Part shown: positions 10,400 to 23,781 of the stretch, in pieces
Layout: each line of letters opens with the position of its first letter
How positions within the stretch are numbered: the first letter of the stretch is position 1
Assembly (NCBI GenBank): GCA_022800755.1
Contig: JAAWQX010000004.1
Coordinates: forward strand, 1-64,000
Source of the DNA: Oscillospiraceae bacterium
GTDB lineage: Bacteria > Bacillota > Clostridia > Oscillospirales > Oscillospiraceae
DNA length: 64,000 bases
Direction: 5' to 3'
Made by a program: the position numbers and the translations under genes
Notes under the pieces: generated by a model
What the model was told of the DNA's origin: nothing
Databases searched by the model: none
Seen by the model: only the letters and a program-made list of their open reading frames with translations

Positions 10400-13300
10400 T
10401 TATCGGCACCAATCCGCCACGAACTTCCGGGCCTGATCGATGGTGTGTATCTTTCCATCCAGCTTCAGCGCCACGCAGGGCACATCGCCGGGGACCGCCT
10501 GCAAGCGGCGGGAATAGGTCTTATCGTTCAGCAGAGCCGTGAACCGCGCCGGGTCGAATTCCCGGAACTGGAACAGCAGCTTGCCGCTTTTCTGGCTGAT
10601 GTCCGTGATGCCGGCCCGGCCCGCGTCGCCCCGCAAAAGGGCCACGGACACCAGGGAATTGACGCATTTCGGCGGGTCCCCGAAGCGGTCGATCAGCTCG
10701 TCGATCATGTCGTCCGCGTCCTCCTCCGTGCGGATCAGGGCGATGCGCCGGTACAAGTCCATCCGCTGCACGGCGGAGGGGACGTACTCTTCCGGGATAT
10801 TCGCGGACACCGCCAGGTCGGCGGAGCACTCGGCCCGAATTTCCACCGGCTCGCCACGCTCCTCGTGGACGGCCTCTTCCAGCAGACGCAGGTACATATC
10901 ATACCCCACGTCGATCATATGCCCGGACTGTTCCGCGCCCAGCAGATTCCCCGCCCCGCGGATTTCCAAATCCCGCATGGCGATGCGCATACCGGAGTTG
11001 AATTCCGCGAATTCCCGAATCGCTTCCAGTCGTTTTTCCGCGTCCTCGGACAAAATTTTGTTCTTTTTATAGGTCAGATAGGCGCTGGCCCGCCGGGCGC
11101 TGCGTCCCACCCGGCCGCGAATTTGGTGCAGCTGCGCCAGACCAAGCTGGTCCGCGTCCTCGATGATGAGGGTGTTCACGTTGGGGATGTCGATGCCTGT
11201 CTCAATAATTGTGGTGCAAACCAGAATTTGAATCTCCCCGCTTTCTACCTGCTCCATGGTGCGGCTGAGTTCTTCCTCGCTCATCTGCCCGTGGGCCACG
11301 CCGATACTGGCGTCGGGCAGCTTTTCCTGGATCCGGGCCGCCGTGCGCTCGATGGACGCCACCCGGTTATGCAGGTAATACACCTGCCCGCCCCGAGTGA
11401 GTTCCCGCTCCATGGCGTCGCTGATGACGTTCCAGTCGTGTTCCATCACGTAGGTCTGCACCGGCAGCCGGTCCTGGGGCGGTTCCTCAATGACCGACAT
11501 GTCCCGAATCCCCGACAGGGCCATATTCAGCGTCCGGGGGATGGGGGTCGCCGATAGGGTCAACACGTCCACATCCCGGCTCATTTCCTTGATGTGCTCC
11601 TTATGGGTCACGCCGAAGCGCTGTTCCTCGTCCACGACCAAAAGGCCCAATTGCTTGAATTTTACGTCCTTTTGCAGCAGCCGGTGGGTGCCGATGACGA
11701 TATCGCAGGCCCCGGATTCCAGGTCCTTCAGCGTCGCTTTTACCTGGGCCGGGGTGCGGTAGCGATTCAAGATCTGGATATTCACCGGGTATCCGAAAAA
11801 CCGGTGCAGGGCCGTCTGGTAATGCTGCTGGGTGAGCACCGTGGTGGGCGCCAGCATGGCGGCCTGTCTGCCGTCCAAAACGCATTTCATGATTGCACGC
11901 ATGGCGACTTCCGTTTTCCCGAACCCCACGTCTCCGCACAGCAGGCGGTCCATAGGCGTGGATTTTTCCATATCCGTCTTGATTTCCGCGATGCACCGCA
12001 GCTGGTCGTCGGTCTCCGGGTACTCAAAGCGCTCCTCGAACTCCACCTGCCACTCGCTGTCCGGGGAGAACGCGAAGCCCTTGGCCTGCTGCCGCGCGGC
12101 GTACAGGGCGGTGAGTTCCTTGGCGATATTCTTCACCGCCGCTTTCGTGCGGGTCTTGGTCCTGGCCCAGTCCGCGCCGCCCATTTTGGACAGCTTCATG
12201 GGCCGTCCGGTCTCTCCGTCCCCGCCGCCGACGTACTTGCTCACCAGATTCAGCTGCGTGGCCGGGACATACAGCACATCCGTCCCGGCGTAGCAGATTT
12301 TAATGTAATCCTTGTCCGCGCCGTCCACCTGCATGTTCACCACTCCGGCGAACCGCCCGATGCCGTGGTGCTCATGGACCACCAAATCTCCCACAGACAA
12401 ATCCGCGCAGGACCCGATCGCCAGCCCGGTATTCTGCTTCCGTTTCTTCCGCACCCTTCCCTGGGCGGCGATCTGGGTATCGGTCATCACCGCCAGCCGG
12501 GCTTCCGGGTACTCCATCCCCGCGGAAATACCGCCGGGCGACACCGTACAGGTCCCCGGCGCGCCCACATCGCCGGGGATATTGCTGTAAACAGCTTTTA
12601 ATCCCTGACGGTACAGCGCGTCCGTGAGGATTTTCCCCCGGCGTTCATCTCCCGCCAGCATACACACAGCGAAGCCCCGGTCCACATAGCGCTTCGCGTC
12701 CTCAAAGGCGGTCTGGGCGCTGCCGCCGTAAGACGGCAGCTGCTTCGCCGTCACGCCCACGATGGTGCGCGGCTCCATGGGATAGCGTCCCACGGTAAAC
12801 GCATCCGTCATCACCACAGGCAGTTCCCGCAGCCGCTCCACGGCTTTTTCCCAGGGCAGGGCAAAATCCCCCGCCCCGGCGGCCAACTTCCCGCTCCGGG
12901 CCAACAACTTCACGTCGTCGCCGGTCTGCTTCAGCCAGGACTTGGCCCGCTCGGCGATTTTCCCCGGCTGGCTGAGCACCAGCAAGGTATCCTCCGGCAG
13001 ATGCTCCAGCGCGCAGGCAAATTCCCCGCAGATGACCCCCATGTAGCGGTCCGCATCGGATAATATCACCCCGTTTCGGAGCTTTTCCGCGTCCTCATAC
13101 AACATTTGCGCCGTCTGCTGGGCGGCGTCGTTGGTGCGCTTGCGCCGGAAGGCGTCCCCCATTTCCGTGAGTTTCGCCGCCAGCGCCGCAGCGCCGCCGG
13201 GATATAAGGACGGCAGGGTCTCCGCCGCGGGCAGGATGACACAGCGATCGATGCTTTCCGTGCGCCGCTGGGTGTCCACGTCGAAAAATCCCATGGAATC

Positions 13301-13909
13301 GATATCGTCGCCCCAGAACTCGCACCGCACCGGCTGGTCGCACCCGGGGGTGAAGAAATCCAGAATCCCCCCCCGGCGGGCGAACTGCCCCGGACCTTCC
13401 ACCTGCTCTGTGGGCTTGAACCCGCACAGCAGCAGCCGTTGTTCCGCATCCTCGATGGGACAGCTTCCGCCGTTTTCCAGCACAAACGCCGCGTCCCGCA
13501 ACCGTTGTTTCGGGATGGTCCGCTGCAAAAGCCCCCCGGCGGTACACACCACGGCTTTCGGCGGGGTATCGCCTCCCAAGGCGAACAAAGTCCCCAGCCG
13601 CCGCTGTTCCGCCTGCCGGGATACCGCGTCCATGGCGGTAAAGGTGAAATCCCGTGCGGCGATGACCGGCACGTCCGTTTCCAGCATCGCTCCCAAGTCC
13701 CGGGCAAAGCGTTCGGCGGAAGCGTCATCCGGGCATACCACGCACACGCAGCCGTCCCAGTCCCCCGCCAGATACGCCGTCAAATGCGCCCGGTGTACCT
13801 CCGACAGTCCGGAAAACAGCGCCGGAAGCCCGCCGCCGTCCAGCATTTGTGCCAGCGGATGCAACTGATCGGCGAACACGTCTTTTTTTTGTTGCACAAA
13901 AGAATACAT
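10400..13909 (-). CDS. mfd: Transcription-repair coupling factor Mfd
   Basis: Mfd, 1169 aa, the ATP-driven translocase that removes stalled RNA polymerase at DNA lesions and recruits UvrA. Domain order is full length: UvrB-like N-terminal domains, the RNA polymerase-interacting module (VGDLVVHEHHGIGRFAGV), RecG-like helicase motifs (GDVGFGKTEVAMRA Walker A, VVDEEQRFGV, LSATPIPRTL, QIRGRVGR) and a C-terminal TRCF domain. It is divergent from dnaA across a 240-bp gap with its own promoter. Confidence 0.97.
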   Translation of the reverse strand: MYSFVQQKKDVFADQLHPLAQMLDGGGLPALFSGLSEVHRAHLTAYLAGDWDGCVCVVCPDDASAERFARDLGAMLETDVPVIAARDFTFTAMDAVSRQAEQRRLGTLFALGGDTPPKAVVCTAGGLLQRTIPKQRLRDAAFVLENGGSCPIEDAEQRLLLCGFKPTEQVEGPGQFARRGGILDFFTPGCDQPVRCEFWGDDIDSMGFFDVDTQRRTESIDRCVILPAAETLPSLYPGGAAALAAKLTEMGDAFRRKRTNDAAQQTAQMLYEDAEKLRNGVILSDADRYMGVICGEFACALEHLPEDTLLVLSQPGKIAERAKSWLKQTGDDVKLLARSGKLAAGAGDFALPWEKAVERLRELPVVMTDAFTVGRYPMEPRTIVGVTAKQLPSYGGSAQTAFEDAKRYVDRGFAVCMLAGDERRGKILTDALYRQGLKAVYSNIPGDVGAPGTCTVSPGGISAGMEYPEARLAVMTDTQIAAQGRVRKKRKQNTGLAIGSCADLSVGDLVVHEHHGIGRFAGVVNMQVDGADKDYIKICYAGTDVLYVPATQLNLVSKYVGGGDGETGRPMKLSKMGGADWARTKTRTKAAVKNIAKELTALYAARQQAKGFAFSPDSEWQVEFEERFEYPETDDQLRCIAEIKTDMEKSTPMDRLLCGDVGFGKTEVAMRAIMKCVLDGRQAAMLAPTTVLTQQHYQTALHRFFGYPVNIQILNRYRTPAQVKATLKDLESGACDIVIGTHRLLQKDVKFKQLGLLVVDEEQRFGVTHKEHIKEMSRDVDVLTLSATPIPRTLNMALSGIRDMSVIEEPPQDRLPVQTYVMEHDWNVISDAMERELTRGGQVYYLHNRVASIERTAARIQEKLPDASIGVAHGQMSEEELSRTMEQVESGEIQILVCTTIIETGIDIPNVNTLIIEDADQLGLAQLHQIRGRVGRSARRASAYLTYKKNKILSEDAEKRLEAIREFAEFNSGMRIAMRDLEIRGAGNLLGAEQSGHMIDVGYDMYLRLLEEAVHEERGEPVEIRAECSADLAVSANIPEEYVPSAVQRMDLYRRIALIRTEEDADDMIDELIDRFGDPPKCVNSLVSVALLRGDAGRAGITDISQKSGKLLFQFREFDPARFTALLNDKTYSRRLQAVPGDVPCVALKLDGKIHTIDQARKFVADWCR

Positions 13910-13947
13910 AAAAACCCCTCATGCGGCCTATGAGTGAAAGGGCTTTT

Positions 13948-13973
13948 CCCCCGGTGACGAAAACCACCGGGGG
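13948..13973. repeat. 9-bp perfect hairpin in the mfd leader
   Basis: Arms CCCCCGGTG and CACCGGGGG around an 8-nt loop, lying between the mfd promoter and its start codon. There is no T-tract in the mfd direction, so it is a leader stem of unknown use rather than a clear terminator. Confidence 0.5.
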
Positions 13974-14006
13974 TGCCCAGAATCAAATCTTCATATGAAC
14001 CGGACC

Positions 14007-14035
14007 ATTATACAAAAAAAATCAGGGAAATGCAA
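14007..14035 (-). promoter_or_regulatory. SigmaA promoter of mfd
   Basis: On the minus strand TTGCAT, a 17-nt spacer and TATAAT (plus-strand 14007-14012), about 100 bp upstream of mfd. Confidence 0.65.
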
Positions 14036-14092
14036 CTGAAATCGCACACATCCTCCTGGATACCTATTTAAATAAAATATCTGCGAAATCTA

Positions 14093-14121
14093 TTGTATTT
14101 CCCGGTAATTTTTGATATAAT
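14093..14121 (+). promoter_or_regulatory. SigmaA promoter of dnaA
   Basis: TTGTAT at 14093-14098, a 17-nt spacer and TATAAT at 14116-14121, 29 bp upstream of the dnaA start. No good DnaA box was seen in this upstream gap. Confidence 0.75.
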
Positions 14122-14149
14122 GAATCAGTTCAAGAAAGGGTCGTTACAC

Positions 14150-15466
14150 ATGAATTCATTGACTGAAATTTGGGACAGTGTCACGGAGATCCTCCGGCAA
14201 CGCACCACGTCCACAGCCATCAACACCTGGTTCGGCGACTGCACCCCCGTGAACCTGGAGGACAAGTGCCTGATTTTGCAGACCACATCGGAATTCAAGC
14301 GGGGCATTTTGGAGACCCGCTTCGCCGGCGAGCTGCGGGAAATCCTCACGGACCTGTTTTCCTGCGAGTTCGACGTGAAGTTCCTGATGGGAGACGAACT
14401 GGAGGAGTATGAGACCGCCCGGAAAGGCAGCCACCTGATGCCGGAGATGGACGGCTACACCTTTGACAACTTCATTGTGGGCAACTCCAACAAATTCGCC
14501 CACGCGGCGGCGCTTTCCGTAGCCATGGAACCGGGGAAAAATTACAATCCCCTGCTCATTTACGGCAATTCCGGCTTGGGCAAGACCCATCTTCTGCTGG
14601 CCATCGGCCAATATATCAACGAGCACCAGCCCAACGCGCAGATCGCATACATCAAGGGCGATGAGTTCACCAATCAAATGGTCCGCTCCATTCAGACCGG
14701 CACCGCGGAGGAATTCCGCCAGAAGTACCGGAATGTGGACTTATTCCTGGTGGACGACATCCAGTTCATCGCCGGCAAAGAATCCACCCAGGAAGAATTT
14801 TTCCACACGTTCAACAATATCTACGAAGCCGGCCATCAAATCGTTATCACCTCGGACCGTCCCCCGGTGGAAATGACCACCCTGGACGACCGCCTGCGCA
14901 CCCGGTTCGAGGGCGGCCTCATTGCCGACGTGCAGTCCCCCGATCTGGAGACCCGCATTGCCATCACCCGGAACAAAGCGGCGCTGCTGGGGATGATTTT
15001 ACCGGACGATATTGTGAATTACATCGCGGAGAACCTCACGTCCAATATCCGGCAGATCGAGGGCGTGGTGAAGCGGCTGACGGCGTACAGCAACGTCATG
15101 CACGACGAGATTACCATTGAGCACGTGAAGCGCGCCATCAAGGACGTGGTGCGGGTGGGCGTGTACATCCCCACGCCGGAAGTCATCATTGAAAACACGG
15201 CCCGGTACTTCAATCTCACGCCCGACGATCTTCGCGGTCAGCGGCGGAGCAAAAATACCGCTTTGGCCCGGCAGGTGTCCATGTATCTCATGCGGCAGCT
15301 CACGAATATGTCCTTTAAGGATATCGGCGCGGAATACGAAAACCGTAATCACGCCACGGTCATGGCGTCGGTGAACAAGATCCAGGCTTTGATTGAAACA
15401 GACAAGGCAATTGCGGGGATGATCCGGGATATTACGAGTAATATCAACAGCAATATCAATTCTTAG
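14150..15466 (+). CDS. dnaA: Chromosomal replication initiator DnaA
   Basis: DnaA, 438 aa, the AAA+ initiator that binds DnaA boxes, melts oriC and loads helicase. N-terminal domain I (MNSLTEIWDSVTEIL), a short linker, AAA+ domain with Walker A GNSGLGKTH (about 139-147) and Walker B LFLVDDIQF (about 198-206), arginine-rich sensor segments, and a domain IV helix-turn-helix ending in the signature FKDIGAEYENRNHATVMAS. The start at 14150 follows GAAAGGG by 9 nt; an in-frame extension of 19 codons overlaps the promoter and is rejected. Confidence 0.98.
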   Translation: MNSLTEIWDSVTEILRQRTTSTAINTWFGDCTPVNLEDKCLILQTTSEFKRGILETRFAGELREILTDLFSCEFDVKFLMGDELEEYETARKGSHLMPEMDGYTFDNFIVGNSNKFAHAAALSVAMEPGKNYNPLLIYGNSGLGKTHLLLAIGQYINEHQPNAQIAYIKGDEFTNQMVRSIQTGTAEEFRQKYRNVDLFLVDDIQFIAGKESTQEEFFHTFNNIYEAGHQIVITSDRPPVEMTTLDDRLRTRFEGGLIADVQSPDLETRIAITRNKAALLGMILPDDIVNYIAENLTSNIRQIEGVVKRLTAYSNVMHDEITIEHVKRAIKDVVRVGVYIPTPEVIIENTARYFNLTPDDLRGQRRSKNTALARQVSMYLMRQLTNMSFKDIGAEYENRNHATVMASVNKIQALIETDKAIAGMIRDITSNINSNINS

Positions 15467-15732
15467 TACAGATAAAAGATTCTAATTTTCCCACACACTA
15501 CCTGTTATCCTAATATTCGTTTTCTGTGGAAACCTGTGGAAAACCAAACCTGCCGAAAACGGCCGTGGAAAACCGCTGATTTTCACCACAATTTTTCCCA
15601 CACCCTAACTCCTTACTTCTCAAGGGCTCGTCCCACTTTTCCACAAAAAAACTTACTACTATTACGACTACTAAAAAATATTCTATTCTATTCTTTTCTT
15701 TCTTATGACACAAAAAATAGGAGGCCACCTTT
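15467..15732. other. Replication origin oriC (dnaA-dnaN intergenic)
   Basis: This gap has the parts of a Firmicutes oriC. Two consensus DnaA boxes (TTTTCCACA) are at 15637-15645 (+) and 15535-15543 (-). One-mismatch boxes are at 15525-15533, 15564-15572 and 15594-15602, and another TTTCCCACA lies near 15487. The right-hand box is followed within 10 bp by a period-3 tract (about 15652-15672) of TAC/TAT/GAC triplets, the complementary-strand view of TAG-type DnaA-trios. A very AT-rich run (15672-15710) that should melt first comes next. The layout box, trio, AT-rich DUE matches the Bacillus subtilis basal unwinding system. Confidence 0.88.
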
Positions 15733-16836
15733 ATGAAACTATCCTGCGAAAAACATGTGCTCCAAGACGCGATTTCCATCGCCTCACGGGCCGTCAGCCC
15801 ACGCAGCGCCCTGCCGGTGCTGGAAGGACTGCTTTTGGAAGCCACGGACCTGGGCTTGAAGCTCACCGGCTACGATTTGAAAAAAGCCGTATACACCAGC
15901 ATTGACGCCAACGTCCAGCAAACCGGCGCGGCGGTACTCAGCGCCCGGCTGCTGTTCGATATCGTCCGGGCGATGCCGGATGGCCTTATCCAAATCTCCG
16001 TAGAAGAAAACACAGCCAATATCCGCTGCGGCAAAGCGGAATATAACATCCCCTCTATGAAATCGGAGGACTATCCCGAACTGCCGGACTTTGAGGAAGA
16101 AAAAAGCTTCACTATGGAGCAGGGTCTGCTGAAAAGCATGATCAATGAGACCATTTTCGCGGTCTCCGATTCCGAAAGCCGCCCGGTGTATATGGGGACG
16201 CTATTTAAGCTGGAAGACGGCGAGTTGACTATGGTATCCGTGGACGGCTACCGGCTGGCCCTGCGCCGGGAAAAAGTCGAGGGTCCGGACGTGAAGGACT
16301 TTATCGTTCCCGGCAGCGCTTTGGCGGACGTGGAGCGCATTTGTTCCGACGGCGACGAGCCTATCACCATTTCCATCAGTCCCAAGCACATTTTCTTTGA
16401 GATCGGCGACACGTCTTTGATTTCCCGCCGGCTGGAGGGCGAGTTCCTGAACTACAAGAGCGCCATCCCAGAAACGTTCAAATATGAAGTCGTGGTGGAG
16501 CGCACGGAACTGCTCCGCACGGTCTCCCGCGTGGCGCTGATCGTGGACGACAAGACCCGTATCCCCATCCGTTTGACCTTTGCCGACGGTGTGATCGACG
16601 TGCGCTGTGCCACGGTGCTGGGCAGCGGCGTGGATTCCTGCGTGTGCGAGGGCAGCGGCGGCGCCACGGAGATCGGCTTTAACCATAAGTATCTCTCCGA
16701 CGCCCTGAAAGCCGCCCCGGCGGACACCATCAAAGTCTGCCTGAACACCAGCAGCGCCCCCTGCGTCATCCGTCCCGCGGACGACAGCGGAGAATTTACC
16801 TATCTGGTACTTCCGGTGCGGATGCGCAACGAATAA
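15733..16836 (+). CDS. dnaN: DNA polymerase III beta sliding clamp
   Basis: DnaN, 367 aa, the ring-shaped processivity clamp. Three repeated clamp domains are visible, with landmarks MKLSCEKHVLQDAISIASRAVSPRSALPVLEGLLLEA, VDGYRLALRRE, and the C-terminal YLVLPVRMRNE that lines the partner-binding pocket. AGGAGG lies 7 nt before the start. It follows oriC directly, the usual Firmicutes position. Confidence 0.98.
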   Translation: MKLSCEKHVLQDAISIASRAVSPRSALPVLEGLLLEATDLGLKLTGYDLKKAVYTSIDANVQQTGAAVLSARLLFDIVRAMPDGLIQISVEENTANIRCGKAEYNIPSMKSEDYPELPDFEEEKSFTMEQGLLKSMINETIFAVSDSESRPVYMGTLFKLEDGELTMVSVDGYRLALRREKVEGPDVKDFIVPGSALADVERICSDGDEPITISISPKHIFFEIGDTSLISRRLEGEFLNYKSAIPETFKYEVVVERTELLRTVSRVALIVDDKTRIPIRLTFADGVIDVRCATVLGSGVDSCVCEGSGGATEIGFNHKYLSDALKAAPADTIKVCLNTSSAPCVIRPADDSGEFTYLVLPVRMRNE

Positions 16837-16851
16837 AAAGGACATTTCCCA

Positions 16852-17061
16852 ATGGAACAAATACAAATCACAACCGAATATATCAAGCTAGACGCGTTTT
16901 TAAAATTCTGCACCGCCGTCAACAGCGGCGGGGAAGCGAAGATCCTCATTGCTGACGGGCAGGTGCAAGTCAACGGCGAAGTCTGTACCCAGCGGGGAAA
17001 AAAGCTTCATCCCGGCGATACCGTGTCCATCGGCGGCGAGACGTACGAGGTCACAGCGTGA
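16852..17061 (+). CDS. yaaA: S4-domain RNA-binding protein (YaaA/RlbA family)
   Basis: A 69-aa single S4-domain protein (LDAFLKFCTAVNSGGEAKILIADGQVQVNGEVCTQRGKKLHPGDTVSI). It is the small gene conserved between dnaN and recF in Firmicutes, where it is thought to bind structured RNA, probably ribosomal. Its stop codon overlaps the GTG start of recF (GTGA), so the two are translationally coupled. Confidence 0.92.
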   Translation: MEQIQITTEYIKLDAFLKFCTAVNSGGEAKILIADGQVQVNGEVCTQRGKKLHPGDTVSIGGETYEVTA

Positions 17062-18164
17062 GGATCGACCGCATCTGTCTGAACGGCTTTCGCAATTATG
17101 ACTACCAGTGGGCAGATTTTGCCCCGGGCATCAATGTCATCACCGGGGAAAATGCCCAGGGCAAAACGAACCTGTTGGAAGCGATATATCTGCTGAGTAC
17201 AGGCAAAAGCTTCCGCACCCGGTTTGACCGGGAACTGGTGCAGTTCGGCTATTCCGCGGGAGAGATTTTGGCGGATATCCACGCCGCGAACCGCAAGCAA
17301 ACGGTCAAGATCACCCTGCGTCCCGGCACCCGAAAGACCATCCTGGTCAACGCGAATCGGGTCACGGCGGCGGAACTGGCGGGGAAATTCACCTGCGTGC
17401 TGTTTTGCCCGGATGATTTGAACCTCATCAAAGAAGGCCCCGCCGCCCGCCGGCGGCTGATGGATGTGGCCATCACCCAGCTGCGCCCGGGCTACGGCAA
17501 GCTGGTGACGGATTACAATCGGCTTTACGATCAGAAAGCGGCCATTCTCCGGGACTGGCGGGAAAAACCGTCCCTGCTGAAACCATTGGACGATTTTTCC
17601 GACCAAATGTGCAAGGTCTCGGCGCAGATGATCCGTTACCGGGCGGCGTTTACCCAGCGCTTAGCCGTAGAAGCCACCCGCATCCACGGGGAATTTTCCG
17701 GCGGCCGGGATACGCTCGCTCTGGAATACCGCACGGTATCCACAGTAAAAGATCCCACCGCCCCGGCGCTGGAGATCTACTACGAGCTGTGCGAGCATCA
17801 GGAAGCCCACCGCAAGGCGGAATTGGACAGCGGCCAATGCCTGACGGGGTGCCATAAGGACGATATCGATATCTTCATCAATGAAAAACCAGCCCGCAGC
17901 TTCGCGTCCCAGGGCCAGACCCGCACAGCGGCTCTGTCGCTGAAGCTGGCAGAGCGTGAGATACACCTCCAGGAGTTCGGGGAATACCCGGTCCTCCTGC
18001 TGGACGACGTTTTGAGCGAACTGGACCCCGGGCGGCAGGAATTCGTCCTGAACCGCATCGGCGGCGGGCAAACGCTCATCACCTGCTGCGAGGGGGAGGA
18101 AATCTCCCGCCGCACGGGGGGCAAGGTCATCACCGTCCGGGGAGGGGAGATCGGATGTACCTGA
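17058..18164 (+). CDS. recF: DNA gap-repair ATPase RecF
   Basis: RecF, 368 aa, an SMC-like ATPase that helps load RecA at gaps and stalled forks. Walker A GENAQGKTNLLEA, an ABC signature region (LSLKLAEREIHL) and Walker B with D-loop LLLDDVLSELDPGRQ. It starts with GTG, overlapping the preceding S4 gene, and its last 10 bp overlap the start of remB. The length is normal. Confidence 0.97.
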   Translation: MRIDRICLNGFRNYDYQWADFAPGINVITGENAQGKTNLLEAIYLLSTGKSFRTRFDRELVQFGYSAGEILADIHAANRKQTVKITLRPGTRKTILVNANRVTAAELAGKFTCVLFCPDDLNLIKEGPAARRRLMDVAITQLRPGYGKLVTDYNRLYDQKAAILRDWREKPSLLKPLDDFSDQMCKVSAQMIRYRAAFTQRLAVEATRIHGEFSGGRDTLALEYRTVSTVKDPTAPALEIYYELCEHQEAHRKAELDSGQCLTGCHKDDIDIFINEKPARSFASQGQTRTAALSLKLAEREIHLQEFGEYPVLLLDDVLSELDPGRQEFVLNRIGGGQTLITCCEGEEISRRTGGKVITVRGGEIGCT

Positions 18165-18415
18165 ACATCGGCAACGGCTATTTAGTCCCCACATCGGCGG
18201 TCATCGGCATTTTCGATATGGACAATGCTACCTGGTCCCGCCGGACCCGCCAAACGCTGGAAGCGGCGGAACAAAGCGGAGACCTCATCAACGCGGCGGA
18301 AGACGAACTTCCCAACGCGTTTGTTTTGTGTTGGGAGCAAAACCGGCAGAAAATCTACCTTTCCATGCTCACCGCGGCCACGCTGCGGAAACGGGCAGGG
18401 GAAACAGTATTTTAA
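18155..18415 (+). CDS. remB: RemB/YaaB-type DUF370 regulator
   Basis: An 86-aa DUF370 protein in the position of yaaB/remB, between recF and gyrB. In Bacillus subtilis the paralogue RemA is a DNA-binding activator of biofilm matrix genes and RemB is linked to the same phenotype. The core is visible (MYLNIGNGYLVPTSAVIGIFDMD and the C-terminal YLSMLTAATLRKR). A role here beyond the family assignment is not known. It overlaps recF and is 15 bp before gyrB. Confidence 0.85.
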   Translation: MYLNIGNGYLVPTSAVIGIFDMDNATWSRRTRQTLEAAEQSGDLINAAEDELPNAFVLCWEQNRQKIYLSMLTAATLRKRAGETVF

Positions 18416-18418
18416 TAG

Positions 18419-20362
<1,944 letters not shown>

Positions 20363-20381
20363 GAAGGGAGCGTGATATACC

Positions 20382-22888
<2,507 letters not shown>

Positions 22889-22892
<4 letters not shown>

Positions 22893-23323
22893 AACAAGTC
22901 ACCATCTACACCGACGGCGCGTGCTCCGGCAACCCCGGACCCGGCGGCTGGGGCGCGATCCTGCGCTACGGCGCTCAGGAAAAGGAACTGTCCGGCGGCG
23001 AGCACGAGACCACCAACAACCGCATGGAGCTCCTCGGCGTGATCTCCGCCCTGCAAGCCCTGAAAGAGCCCTGCGAGGTCGCCCTGTACAGCGACTCCCA
23101 GTACATCTGCCAAGCCATCAACGACCATTGGCTGGACGGCTGGAAAAAAGCCGGCTGGAAGCGAAAAACCGGCGAGCTGAAGAACACCGACCTCTGGCAG
23201 ACCTTAGACGACCTGCTGCACATCCACCAAGTCACCTTCCATTGGGTCAAGGGCCATGCCGATAACCCCTACAACAACCGCTGCGACGCATTGGCCGTCG
23301 CCCAGCGGGACAAGCACAAATAA
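22889..23323 (+). CDS. rnhA: Ribonuclease HI
   Basis: RNase HI, 144 aa, which cuts RNA in RNA-DNA hybrids. The metal-binding carboxylates are in place: [15 protein letters not shown] (Asp 9), NNRMELLG (Glu), YSDSQYI (Asp) and the late NNRCDALA (Asp), with the active-site His in VKGHADN. It is coupled to gyrA by a 4-bp overlap and closes the origin operon before a strong terminator. Confidence 0.97.
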
Positions 23324-23327
23324 AAAA

Positions 23328-23359
23328 GCCCGGTCTCTCCAAGAGACCGGGCAATTTTT
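23328..23359. terminator. Bidirectional terminator rnhA/mscL
   Basis: Perfect 11-bp arms GCCCGGTCTCT (23328-23338) and its complement (23342-23352), loop CCA, then a T-run; an A-run on the other side serves mscL. Confidence 0.92.
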
Positions 23360-23363
23360 CACG

Positions 23364-23771
23364 TCAGGACTTTTTCAATTCCTCCAAAATCTGCGCCAAC
23401 AGGTCTTCTGCCGTGGGCGCGGCAGGCGTATCCGGCTCCGCCGCGGGTGCGTCATCCTCTTTTTTCCCCAGCAAGGAAACCCTATTCACAGCCTTCACCA
23501 TCCAGAACACCACCAGCGCCATGACCAGGAAATTCAGCACCGCCTGAATAAAATTCCCGTAAGTAATGACCGCCGGCCCCACCTGCACGGTCAGCGCAGC
23601 GAAGGAAATACTCCCCGTCAAGATTCCCAGCAGCGGCATAATGAGATCATTGATGAGCGACGTGGTAATGGAGGAAAACGCCCCGCCGATGATAACACCG
23701 ACGGCAAGGTCCATCACATTCCCCCGCGCGATAAACTCCTTAAACTCCGCGATAACCCCTTTTTTCTCCAT
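23364..23771 (-). CDS. mscL: Large-conductance mechanosensitive channel MscL
   Basis: MscL, 135 aa, a pentameric pore that opens under membrane tension to release solutes. The N-terminal helix and first membrane segment are typical (FKEFIARGNVMDLAVGVIIGGAFSSITTSLINDLIMPLLG), the second membrane segment is at about residues 72-95, and a charged Ala/Pro-rich linker leads to a C-terminal helix bundle (AEDLLAQILEELKKS). It follows serS by 10 bp. Confidence 0.96.
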   Translation of the reverse strand: MEKKGVIAEFKEFIARGNVMDLAVGVIIGGAFSSITTSLINDLIMPLLGILTGSISFAALTVQVGPAVITYGNFIQAVLNFLVMALVVFWMVKAVNRVSLLGKKEDDAPAAEPDTPAAPTAEDLLAQILEELKKS

Positions 23772-23781
23772 AAAAATCTCC

